DNA of 17,039 bases from CAZIDL01 sp964537825. Lineage in GTDB: Bacteria; Bacteroidota; Bacteroidia; Flavobacteriales_D; CAYVSK01. The notes beneath the pieces were generated by a model, which was given only the letters and a program-made list of their open reading frames with translations, searched no databases and was not told the origin of the DNA. Shown here piece by piece: positions 6,074-12,650 of this stretch. The DNA lies in NCBI GenBank assembly GCA_964537825.1, contig CAZIDL010000055.1, positions 1 to 17,039 on the forward strand. The letters are read 5' to 3'. A program made the position numbers and the translations under genes. Numbering within the stretch: the first letter of the stretch is position 1; every line of letters starts with the position of its first letter.

Positions 6074-9049
6074 TCAGTAGCCGAAGATCGTCTCTTTGTC
6101 GATCTCCTTGGAAGTCCCGTATTCTTCGAGTTCGGAGGGGTTGAGTTTCTCCTTATCGGTGATGATGAGCAGGTCGTAGTCGCTCCCCTTGACATGCTTT
6201 TGGAAGAATTGCTTCATGTCCTTGATCGTCATGTTCTTCACCTCTCTATAGACCATCTTCCGGGGGTCCTTTTTAAAGCCCTTTTCCCTGATGCTTCGAT
6301 AATTCCAGAACACGCTCGAGCCAGTGATACGGTTCGTACGTATCTTTTTGAGGATGTTCTGTTTTGCCGTACTGAATTGCTCCTTTGCCTTAGGCATTTC
6401 ATGGAGAAGTTCTTTCATAGCATCGATGGCATCCTTCGTTTTGTCGTTCTGGGTGCTCAGGATGGCGTATGAAAAGTGATGTTTGCCCGTATCGGGCATG
6501 CTATAACTTGCCGAGGCACTATAGGCGAGGCCGCGCGATTCACGGATCTCTTGGAAAACGATGGAGGAGAGCCCGCCCCCATAGTACTCGTTGTAGACCC
6601 GCGAATAGGGCATCAGTTCTTTTGATTGTTCCTGGTCCCTCGATACGAGTGCGATCTGTGATTGCACCATGTCGTAGTCGACCATGAACACGCTATCACC
6701 GCTTGGATCTCGGCTTTCGAACTCCTTTTTGGGCGGGATGCTGTCCAGGTGGTCCGGGACCGAATGTTCTTCGGCCAGGATCTTTTTCACCTCCTTCGGG
6801 TCACGCTGCCCGTGGTAGTAAAGCTTGTGCTCGTGATCGAGAAAGGAATGGAGCCTTTCTATAAGGGCTTGAGGATCGGTATTGCGCAATTCTTTTTCGG
6901 ACAACTTGTGGGTAAAGGAGGATCTTGGTCCGTACATGCCATAACGATAGAGGGCTAGAAGGTTATAGGTCTTGTTCTTCTTATTGTTGCGACGCTGCTG
7001 AAGGATGTTGTCGACCATCTTTTGGTAGACAGCCGTATCCGCTTCTACATTATGGATCAGGTGTTCGAGGAGCTGAACGCTTTCTTCGAAGGTCTCCGGA
7101 AGTCCTGATACCTGCACATAAGAAACATCGTTCCTGGAGCGAACAGCGAGATCCGTAGCCAGCTTATAGAATTCCTGGGAGACTTCTTCCGGGGAATAAC
7201 GTTCTGTTCCCAGCTTTTCGAGGTAATCCATAGCCAGCGAAAGACGAGGGTCGTGGAGTTTCCCTTTTTCCACGATGTAGTAGAGCTTGAAGAGTTCGTT
7301 CGACTTGTTCCTGGTGTGTTTGAGGGGCACAGAAGAGGTGAGCGGAAGTTTTCCGATGCGTTCCTGGTAGTTCACATAGACGGGGTCGATGGGTTCCACC
7401 GAATCCTCCATGAACTTCTTCCGGTAATCGGACCTTTTCGACCGATTGATGTCGATCTCTGAGATCGGCGGTTTGGGCACGCTTATGCTGCTCGTGTCCT
7501 CACCGTGCCTCTTATAGACCACGACGCGGTTGCTGTCGAGGTTCTCCCGGGCAAAGTCGACCAGTTCCTTTTTGCCGATATCACTTAGCGCTTCGAGGTG
7601 CTTAACCTTCTCCACCCAAGGTTTTTCGGTGATGAACGCGTCGACGAAAGCAAAAGCTTTGTAGTTGCTGCTAGCTCGCTGGATGCGTTCCTTTTTGTAG
7701 TTCCGCATGGCGGCTTTGAGCATCCATGCGGGAAAGTTTCCAGCTTGGAGGCTATCCAATTGAGCAAGCATGAGGTCCTTCACTTCTTCAAGGGACTGAT
7801 CCGCTTTGGGTTCTCCGTAGAAGGTCAGTTCTCCGTAATCCTTGTAGAAATTGGAATAAGAGTTGGATGCCAACACTTTTTGTTCTTTTTCCAGCTTGAG
7901 GTCGAAGAGACCCGCCTGCCCGTTGGAAAGCATTTCGCTGATGAGCTGTACATAGCGTTCGGTGCTGTCGTTGGCGGGGAAACGGTAGCCGACGTATACC
8001 CGTTCTTCCTCAGGACCCTGAACGCTCTTTTCGATCGTTCCTTTCAGGGGATCCGCCTTTTTCCCTTCGATCTCCTCGGGTTCTTTTTCACTCGCTTCCC
8101 AGTCGCTCCAGTGCTCCTTGATATGAGCAAAGGTCTCTGCCGGCTCCAAGTCGCCGGAAAGGCAGATGGCCATGTTGTTCGGTACGTAGTACTCTTCCTT
8201 GAAGGCATGCACGTTCTTCATGGAAGGGTTTTTGAGGTCTTCTGCCTTGCCGATCGTGGAGTATCGATAGGGATGCCCCGGATAGAGGGCTTTGTTCATC
8301 TTCTCTGAGGCCAGGCTGTAATCGCTGTCCTGGTTCTGATTGAACTCTTCGAAAACGGTCTCTAGTTCCGTATGGAAAAGGCGCAGGGCCATTTTCCGGA
8401 ACCGTTCCCGTTCCAATTTCACCCAACGTTCGATCTGGTTCGAAGGGATGTTGTTCATATAGACCGTCCGGTCCTTGCTCGTGAAAGCGTTGGTCCTTTG
8501 ACCACCCATCGCTGAAACGATCTTGTCGTATTCGTTGGGGACGGCATATTGAGCAGCTTTTTGAGACAGGCTGTCGATGCGCTCATAAAGCTCTTTTCTG
8601 CGGGAACTATCCTCGATCTTGCGCCTTTTTTCGTAAAGGGTTGATATAGAGTCTATAAGCGGCTTCTCCTCCTCCCAGTTCAGGGTCCCGATCCGGTCAG
8701 TCCCTTTGAAGAGCATGTGTTCGAGGTAATGGGCAAGCCCGGTGGTTTCCTTTTGCTCGTGGGCAGAACCTGCTCTTACGGCGATGAATGTCTGGACACG
8801 GGGTTCCTTCTCGTTCTTCGCAAGGTAAACCTTGAGGCCGTTATCGAGTTCGTAAATGCGGACCCCATAGGGGTCGTTGGTGACGGTTTTGTAAGGATTC
8901 CCGTTCTTATCCTTTTTCTCGAGGATTCGATGCCCCTTTTCCTCGCTCTCCTTTTTTCGTTGACCCTCGCCGCATGCGAGCAGGAAGAGGAAAGGGATCA
9001 TGAAGAGGTAGCTGTTTCTCGGGTGGAAAGGTAGGGTCGATGGGAGCAT
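6074..9049 (-). CDS. M16 family zinc metallopeptidase, two-domain lipoprotein
   Basis: 991-residue insulinase/pitrilysin-type peptidase carrying both M16 halves in one chain. The N-terminus is a lipoprotein signal: R11, hydrophobic MIPFLF, lipobox LLAC with C26 as lipidation site; the ATG at 9049 is preferred over the internal M17 because M17 would leave no charged n-region. The N-terminal half holds the inverted zinc motif HYLEH (H107, E110, H111) and the downstream acidic ligand in ETVFEEFN (E234 or E235), with NAFTSKDRTVYMNNIP at 187-202 typical of the family. The C-terminal half (from about residue 560) lacks HxxEH but keeps VFQEIRESRGLAYS, as expected for the catalytically inactive partner half. 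Likely a cell-envelope peptide-degrading enzyme. It is single-gene on its strand, divergent from the PhlG-like gene. Confidence 0.94.
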   Translation of the reverse strand: MLPSTLPFHPRNSYLFMIPFLFLLACGEGQRKKESEEKGHRILEKKDKNGNPYKTVTNDPYGVRIYELDNGLKVYLAKNEKEPRVQTFIAVRAGSAHEQKETTGLAHYLEHMLFKGTDRIGTLNWEEEKPLIDSISTLYEKRRKIEDSSRRKELYERIDSLSQKAAQYAVPNEYDKIVSAMGGQRTNAFTSKDRTVYMNNIPSNQIERWVKLERERFRKMALRLFHTELETVFEEFNQNQDSDYSLASEKMNKALYPGHPYRYSTIGKAEDLKNPSMKNVHAFKEEYYVPNNMAICLSGDLEPAETFAHIKEHWSDWEASEKEPEEIEGKKADPLKGTIEKSVQGPEEERVYVGYRFPANDSTERYVQLISEMLSNGQAGLFDLKLEKEQKVLASNSYSNFYKDYGELTFYGEPKADQSLEEVKDLMLAQLDSLQAGNFPAWMLKAAMRNYKKERIQRASSNYKAFAFVDAFITEKPWVEKVKHLEALSDIGKKELVDFARENLDSNRVVVYKRHGEDTSSISVPKPPISEIDINRSKRSDYRKKFMEDSVEPIDPVYVNYQERIGKLPLTSSVPLKHTRNKSNELFKLYYIVEKGKLHDPRLSLAMDYLEKLGTERYSPEEVSQEFYKLATDLAVRSRNDVSYVQVSGLPETFEESVQLLEHLIHNVEADTAVYQKMVDNILQQRRNNKKNKTYNLLALYRYGMYGPRSSFTHKLSEKELRNTDPQALIERLHSFLDHEHKLYYHGQRDPKEVKKILAEEHSVPDHLDSIPPKKEFESRDPSGDSVFMVDYDMVQSQIALVSRDQEQSKELMPYSRVYNEYYGGGLSSIVFQEIRESRGLAYSASASYSMPDTGKHHFSYAILSTQNDKTKDAIDAMKELLHEMPKAKEQFSTAKQNILKKIRTNRITGSSVFWNYRSIREKGFKKDPRKMVYREVKNMTIKDMKQFFQKHVKGSDYDLLIITDKEKLNPSELEEYGTSKEIDKETIFGY

Positions 9050-9074
9050 AAATGAATAATGACTGTCAATGGCT

Positions 9075-9105
9075 TAAAAATAAGTGCATACCCTTGGGTA
9101 ACAAT
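9075..9105 (-). promoter_or_regulatory. Candidate promoter for the M16 peptidase
   Basis: On the minus strand ATTG (9105-9102) is followed after 19 bases by TATTTTTA (9082-9075), approximating the TTTG-N(about 19-23)-TAnnTTTG promoter arrangement. The -7 box lies about 25 bases before the ATG at 9049. Both boxes have one mismatch, so this is a moderate-to-weak call. Confidence 0.35.
9089..9100 (+). promoter_or_regulatory. Short palindrome between divergent promoters, possible operator
   Basis: TACCC-TT-GGGTA is a perfect 5-base inverted repeat with a 2-base centre. It sits between the -33-like and -7-like boxes of the minus-strand M16 promoter and upstream of the plus-strand PhlG-like gene, where a regulator bound there could affect both. 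No regulator gene lies adjacent, so function is inference. Confidence 0.3.
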
Positions 9106-9115
9106 GAAGGGGTAC

Positions 9116-9148
9116 TTTGTTTTTCAGGGTAGCCATCAGCTATTTCTC
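9116..9148 (+). promoter_or_regulatory. Candidate promoter for the PhlG-like hydrolase gene
   Basis: TTTG (9116-9119) is followed after 21 bases by TATTTCTC (9141-9148), two mismatches from TAnnTTTG. An overlapping alternative -7 box is TAATTTTC (9150-9157), one mismatch, but its spacing to TTTG would be 30 bases. Either places transcription start just before or within the TTG-to-ATG interval, which favours translation from the ATG at 9177. Confidence 0.3.
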
Positions 9149-9176
9149 GTAATTTTCATTGAAAACCGACCTCTTC

Positions 9177-9824
9177 ATGCATATTCCTCCTCCTCGCGAA
9201 TTCGGTTGGAAGCTAAGGTCTCTGGATTCCGCCCATAGCGAGGTGAAGACCCTCTCTACAGGACAGCTGGAGCTTCGGATCGAGCATGCACCACTCCCGG
9301 GGATCGAAGGCAAAATGCTCCATTGGTGGTTTCAGCATTTCACGGATCGATGGGTCGAAGTGGATGGAGCGCTCTATCCCGCATATCAGATCTGGCATCC
9401 CTTCGATCATATCCATGTGGAGGCAGTCCCGGAACCTCCTTTGAGAGCGGGGAAATTCCTTCGTATCGATGAAGCTTTTCAGCGGGATCCCGCCTATCGC
9501 GTGAAAGAGAGAGCCTATGTCCATCGGCTGGACGAAGAGGGCATCGAACTTCGGATCCATAAACTCGGACATCCGGTTATGTGCCTGCGGCATTCTTTTA
9601 AGGAGACCCGGGAGGGCGTTCTTTATCGGACCCGAATGGTATTGGGGTTGGAAATTGGGCTGCTCAAGCCTTTGGTGAACAGGGTGATCGTGCCCCGGAA
9701 CATGGATAAGGCAAAGATCCATGCGTGGTTGCGGCACAATGTGGAGGAGGTGGGGTGTTTCGAATATTTTCTTAAAGCTTTGTACGAACAGCGTGGAAAA
9801 GGGAAGGAATTGGTCCTGCGGTAA
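9177..9824 (+). CDS. PhlG-like (DAPG hydrolase family) putative metal-dependent hydrolase
   Basis: 215-residue cytoplasmic protein, no signal peptide. Its key features match the 2,4-diacetylphloroglucinol hydrolase (PhlG) family: an early LHWWFQHF stretch (49-55), then YQIWHPFDHIHVE (70-82) and a C-terminal AWLRHNVEEVG (183-193). In PhlG zinc is held by two His and two Glu, one pair being His-x3-Glu; the HNVEE at 187-191 provides exactly that spacing and the WHPFDH (73-78) a likely His ligand. PhlG cleaves a carbon-carbon bond in a phenolic ketone; most relatives are of unknown substrate, and none is evident here. I chose the ATG at 9177; an in-frame TTG at 9159 would add six residues. The protein is shorter than PhlG (about 290 residues), lacking part of the N-terminal domain. 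It stands alone between two peptidase genes. Confidence 0.7.
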   Translation: MHIPPPREFGWKLRSLDSAHSEVKTLSTGQLELRIEHAPLPGIEGKMLHWWFQHFTDRWVEVDGALYPAYQIWHPFDHIHVEAVPEPPLRAGKFLRIDEAFQRDPAYRVKERAYVHRLDEEGIELRIHKLGHPVMCLRHSFKETREGVLYRTRMVLGLEIGLLKPLVNRVIVPRNMDKAKIHAWLRHNVEEVGCFEYFLKALYEQRGKGKELVLR

Positions 9825-9826
9825 AT

Positions 9827-9884
9827 AAGGGCAGCCCCCTGAGAGGTCCGCCCTTTAATTTCCCTTTCTGGTCGGGGCTGCTTT
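9827..9884 (+). terminator. Hairpin region after the PhlG-like gene, two competing stems
   Basis: Two mutually exclusive inverted repeats begin 2-6 bases past the stop codon. AAGGGC (9827-9832) pairs with GCCCTT (9850-9855), followed by the T-rich TAATTT; GCAGCCCC (9831-9838) pairs perfectly with GGGGCTGC (9874-9881), followed by only TTT. The first resembles an intrinsic terminator with a short tail. The strand and position suit termination of the PhlG-like transcript before the M14 gene. Confidence 0.4.
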
Positions 9885-9917
9885 GAAAGCTAGCGCTCGG
9901 TCGCCTGATTACCTTCG
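9882..9917 (+). promoter_or_regulatory. Candidate promoter for the M14 carboxypeptidase gene
   Basis: TTTG (9882-9885) is followed after 24 bases by TACCTTCG (9910-9917), one mismatch from TAnnTTTG. The -7 box ends 17 bases before the ATG at 9935, so the leader would be very short. The spacer is slightly longer than usual. Confidence 0.4.
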
Positions 9918-9934
9918 CGCTAAATCCGATCCCG

Positions 9935-11659
9935 ATGCGTCCCCTGCTCTTTCTCCTCCTTTCGATCCCATTCTTCGCCCGATCTCAGAATACGGACCTT
10001 CTGAAAAAGCCCGCTCAGAACAAGACGGTCACCTATGAAGAGGCCATCGGCTTTTACGAGGACCTTGCTTCGAAATACGAGAATGCTGAACTGCTCGAAT
10101 ACGGGACCACCGATATCGGCAAGCCTCTGCACCTCTTCATCATTTCTCCGTCCAAGGCCTTCAAACCGGCCAAGCTCGAACGCGCTGGCCTTCCTTTCAT
10201 CCTCGTCAACAACGGCATTCATCCGGGCGAACCTTGCGGGATCGATGCTTCGATGGCTTTTGCGAACGAATTACTGAGTGCGGAAAATACGTCTGAGCGA
10301 GTGGGGAAGGCTGCGATCGGTATCATCCCCATTTACAACGTGGGCGGAGCTCTTAACCGCAATTGCTGTACAAGGGTCAATCAGAACGGTCCCAAGATGT
10401 ATGGCTTTCGGGGAAATGGCCGCAATCTGGACCTCAATCGAGATTTCATCAAGTGTGATTCGGACAATGCGTTGACCTTTTCCCGCATCTTCCAGCTCTT
10501 CGATCCCGCCCTCTTCATCGATACCCATTCTACAAACGGGGCCGACTATCAGCATACGATGACGCTCATACCCACCCAAAAGGACAAGCTGAGCCCCGGC
10601 CTTGCCGAGCACCTTCAGAATAAGATGCTCCCATCCCTTCGCAAGCGCATGAAGGAACGCGATTATCCCACGGCCCCTTATGTGATGACGATGGAGGAAA
10701 CGCCGGCAAGCGGGCTCTTTGCTTATATGGAGACTGCTCGCTACTCCACCGGCTACGCTGCCCTCTTCAACACGATCGGGTTCGTTAGCGAAACGCATAT
10801 GTTGAAACCGTATGAAGAGCGGGTCAAGAGTACCGAAGAATTCCTCTATAGCTGTCTCAATTATGTAAAGGAGAACGGACAGGAATTGATGGAGGATAAG
10901 CTGCGTGCTGATCAGCGGACAGCGGAACGTGACAGTTTTTCCCTCCGGTGGGAACTGGACAGTACGAAAGTGGATTCGATCCCTTTCAAGGGTTACCGAG
11001 CAGAACACCGGACCAGCGATGTGACCGGTCAAAAGACCCTGCATTACGATCAAAATAAGCCCTGGGAGCGCATGATCCCTTATTACGACGACTACAAGGC
11101 GACTTTGGTCCGGAGCAAGCCCGAATACTACGTGATCCCGCAAGCTTGGGATAAAGTCATCGAAAGGCTCGAGACCAACCAAGTGAAGCTGGAGCGCCTG
11201 GACCGGGATACGACGATCAAGGTCACCTCCTACTACCTCCGGGATCTGGAGACGATCGATCGTCCCTATGAAGGGCATTACCTCCATCAGGATGTCCGGA
11301 TCGAAAGGAAGGAGCAGGAACGGGACTTTTACAAAGGGGACGTGTTGATCCCGACAGGTACGGCTAAGGATCGCTTCCTCGTGCGAACGCTCGAGCCCGA
11401 TGCCAAAGACGCTTATTTCGCCTGGAACTTTTTCGACGAGGTCCTCATGCAGAAGGAGTATTTTTCGAGCTACCTCTTCGATCCCAAGGCCGAACGGATC
11501 CTGGAAGAGCGGCCTGAGCTGAAGAAGGCCTTTGAAGAACGGAAAGCGAAGGATTCGAGCTTTGCTTCAAGCCACCGCGCTCAGCTCCGCTTCATCTATA
11601 AGCGCTCGAAGCATTACGAGGATGCGCATCGGCGGTATCCGGTGGGGAGGGTTGAGTGA
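9935..11659 (+). CDS. Secreted M14 family zinc carboxypeptidase
   Basis: 574-residue exported protein: signal peptide MRPLLFLLLSIPFFARSQ (cleavage near residue 17-18). The peptidase domain occupies about residues 30-320. Its zinc ligands are H96 and E99 in GIHPGE, and H198 in FIDTHST; N168-R169 in NLDLNRD matches the C-terminal carboxylate-binding pair of the family; E286 in FVSETHM is the expected general base. All catalytic positions of family M14 are therefore present and the enzyme should be active. A C-terminal region of about 250 residues (320-574) has no domain I recognise; it may be a beta-sandwich substrate-binding extension, as many Bacteroidota M14 proteins are of this size. The substrate (peptide or peptidoglycan) is not predictable. 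A converging UPF0173 gene begins 104 bases downstream. Confidence 0.93.
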   Translation: MRPLLFLLLSIPFFARSQNTDLLKKPAQNKTVTYEEAIGFYEDLASKYENAELLEYGTTDIGKPLHLFIISPSKAFKPAKLERAGLPFILVNNGIHPGEPCGIDASMAFANELLSAENTSERVGKAAIGIIPIYNVGGALNRNCCTRVNQNGPKMYGFRGNGRNLDLNRDFIKCDSDNALTFSRIFQLFDPALFIDTHSTNGADYQHTMTLIPTQKDKLSPGLAEHLQNKMLPSLRKRMKERDYPTAPYVMTMEETPASGLFAYMETARYSTGYAALFNTIGFVSETHMLKPYEERVKSTEEFLYSCLNYVKENGQELMEDKLRADQRTAERDSFSLRWELDSTKVDSIPFKGYRAEHRTSDVTGQKTLHYDQNKPWERMIPYYDDYKATLVRSKPEYYVIPQAWDKVIERLETNQVKLERLDRDTTIKVTSYYLRDLETIDRPYEGHYLHQDVRIERKEQERDFYKGDVLIPTGTAKDRFLVRTLEPDAKDAYFAWNFFDEVLMQKEYFSSYLFDPKAERILEERPELKKAFEERKAKDSSFASSHRAQLRFIYKRSKHYEDAHRRYPVGRVE

Positions 11660-11763
11660 ATTTCAAAGGCTCTCCAGACCAAAAGGCCAATGTCTTCCTT
11701 CAAGGGGTGGAGCCGATCGTTCAGCAGACCTGTCGATCCTTGGAATTGGGGTTTGAATTGAAA

Positions 11764-12456
11764 TTAAAGTCCCACCTCCCTCGTCTCTCCGACCTTCATT
11801 AGGATCAACTCCTTTCCGGCATCGTTGAACTTCTTCCTGGCCTCTTCATGGTCGATCTCGAGGGGGGGGAAGGTATCGAAATGCATTCCGACGATACGGT
11901 CGCAACCGATGAAATCCGACGCGATCACGGCATCGTCGATGCCCATCGTAAAGTTATCCCCGATCGGAAGGAAGGCCAACTGCACCGGATAGAGCTCGCG
12001 GATCAGCTTCATGTCAGTGAACAAAGCTGTATCCCCTGCATGGTAGAAAGCTCCTTCTTGCGTGGTCACGATAAAGCTGTTCGGTTGCCCTCCGTAATCT
12101 CCGTCCGGCATGCTGCTGGAGTGCAAAGCGCCGAACATGCGGATCAGGACTTCTTCCAAATGGAATTGCCCTCCAGTGTTCATCGGATGGGCCTTTTTAA
12201 TGCCTTTTTCGCTCCCGAACCAGTTCACGATCTCGTAATTGGCGATCAGGGTGGCGTCGTTCGCCTTGCAGATGCCTTCCACGTCACTGACATGGTCCTG
12301 GTGCCCATGCGTAACGAGCACATGGTCCGCTCCGACCTCTTGCGGGTCGACTTTTCGTTCTGCAAGGGGATTCCCGCTAATGAAAGGATCGATGACGAGC
12401 CTCGTAGTTCCGGTTTCGATCCCGAAGCCGGATTGTCCGTAGAACGTGATCTTCAT
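11764..12456 (-). CDS. UPF0173 metal-dependent hydrolase (metallo-beta-lactamase fold)
   Basis: 230-residue cytoplasmic protein. The start at 12456 gives MKITFYGQSGFGIETG, the canonical opening of the UPF0173 family (about 225-230 residues); the reading frame is open for 54 further codons upstream, but that part has no family match and the -7 element at 12474-12481 would lie within it. The metallo-beta-lactamase motif is THGHQDH (H50, H52, D54, H55), with further metal ligands expected at H112, D142 in YHAGDT, and H192 in GMHFDTFP. All ligands are intact, so an active di-metal hydrolase is predicted; members of this family have no settled physiological substrate. It converges on the M14 gene and is divergent from egtB. 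Confidence 0.93.
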   Translation of the reverse strand: MKITFYGQSGFGIETGTTRLVIDPFISGNPLAERKVDPQEVGADHVLVTHGHQDHVSDVEGICKANDATLIANYEIVNWFGSEKGIKKAHPMNTGGQFHLEEVLIRMFGALHSSSMPDGDYGGQPNSFIVTTQEGAFYHAGDTALFTDMKLIRELYPVQLAFLPIGDNFTMGIDDAVIASDFIGCDRIVGMHFDTFPPLEIDHEEARKKFNDAGKELILMKVGETREVGL

Positions 12457-12473
12457 GGTCGGAATGCTTTCTA

Positions 12474-12481
12474 TAAAGGTA
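12474..12481 (-). promoter_or_regulatory. -7 element (TACCTTTA) for the UPF0173 gene
   Basis: On the minus strand the sequence reads TACCTTTA, one mismatch from TAnnTTTG and identical to the element before egtB on the other strand. It ends 17 bases before the ATG at 12456, supporting that start codon. No -33 box is evident. Confidence 0.42.
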
Positions 12482-12499
12482 AAAAGGGGACCGATCCCC
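12481..12499 (-). terminator. Terminator-like hairpin reading toward the UPF0173 gene
   Basis: Read on the minus strand: GGGGA (12499-12495), loop TCGG, TCCCC (12490-12486), then TTTTT (12485-12481). The stem is only five pairs but GC-rich with a tight tetraloop and a following T5, the form of a short intrinsic terminator. It sits immediately before the -7 element of the UPF0173 gene, where it could stop antisense transcripts coming from egtB. Whether it works as a terminator is uncertain. Confidence 0.4.
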
Positions 12500-12512
12500 G
12501 TGCATTGCCTCT

Positions 12513-12527
12513 TAGCAACCCTTGCTA
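12513..12527 (+). promoter_or_regulatory. Inverted repeat TAGCAA-CCC-TTGCTA
   Basis: Perfect 6-base inverted repeat with a 3-base centre, in the spacer between UPF0173 and egtB; two further possible pairs (U-G and C-G) extend it. The small symmetric form with no T-tract suits a dimeric regulator site better than a terminator. No function is established. Confidence 0.4.
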
Positions 12528-12537
12528 GGGGGTATGG

Positions 12538-12562
12538 TCTGGAATTATCCCCCCTTTCCAGA
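12538..12562 (+). promoter_or_regulatory. Inverted repeat TCTGGAA / TTCCAGA
   Basis: Perfect 7-base inverted repeat (12538-12544 and 12556-12562) around an 11-base C-rich centre, about 60 bases upstream of the egtB -7 element. The 18-base centre-to-centre spacing puts the two halves nearly two helical turns apart, compatible with a dimeric protein; a hairpin in RNA is also possible. No T-tract follows. Confidence 0.4.
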
Positions 12563-12622
12563 GGATCCGCTAACATGGAGGCGCTGAACGACTTTTTCAG
12601 AACGAGCAAAGGGCTCATGTTG

Positions 12623-12630
12623 TACCTTTA
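12623..12630 (+). promoter_or_regulatory. -7 element (TACCTTTA) for the egtB-egtD operon
   Basis: TACCTTTA, one mismatch from TAnnTTTG, ends 20 bases before the egtB ATG. No clear -33 TTTG is present; only a T-rich patch near 12591-12596. Spacing to the start matches the other candidates in this window. Confidence 0.45.
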
Positions 12631-12650
12631 AGCTACGAGAACTGCAACCT

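Noticed and set aside
7598..8308. A 236-codon open frame antisense to the M16 peptidase gene
   Set aside because: It lies wholly inside a well-supported peptidase reading frame; its phenylalanine- and valine-rich translation is the complement pattern of glutamate/lysine-rich coding sequence.
10271..11287. A 338-codon open frame antisense to the M14 carboxypeptidase gene
   Set aside because: The plus-strand frame has intact M14 zinc and substrate-binding residues. The antisense translation has no recognisable domain; it arises because the real gene rarely uses codons whose complement is a stop.
11670..11738. Imperfect repeats (GGCTC/GAGCC, GATCG/CGATC) in the M14-UPF0173 gap, considered as a bidirectional terminator
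   Set aside because: The stems are five bases with long loops and no T-tract follows on either strand, so a terminator call is not supported.
11848..12528. A 226-codon plus-strand open frame across the UPF0173 gene
   Set aside because: The minus-strand frame carries the full metal-binding motif set of UPF0173, and the antisense translation shows no family features.
12457..12618. A 54-codon upstream extension of the UPF0173 reading frame
   Set aside because: The extension lacks similarity to the family, which begins with MKITFYG, and it would contain the TACCTTTA element and the hairpin at 12481-12499.
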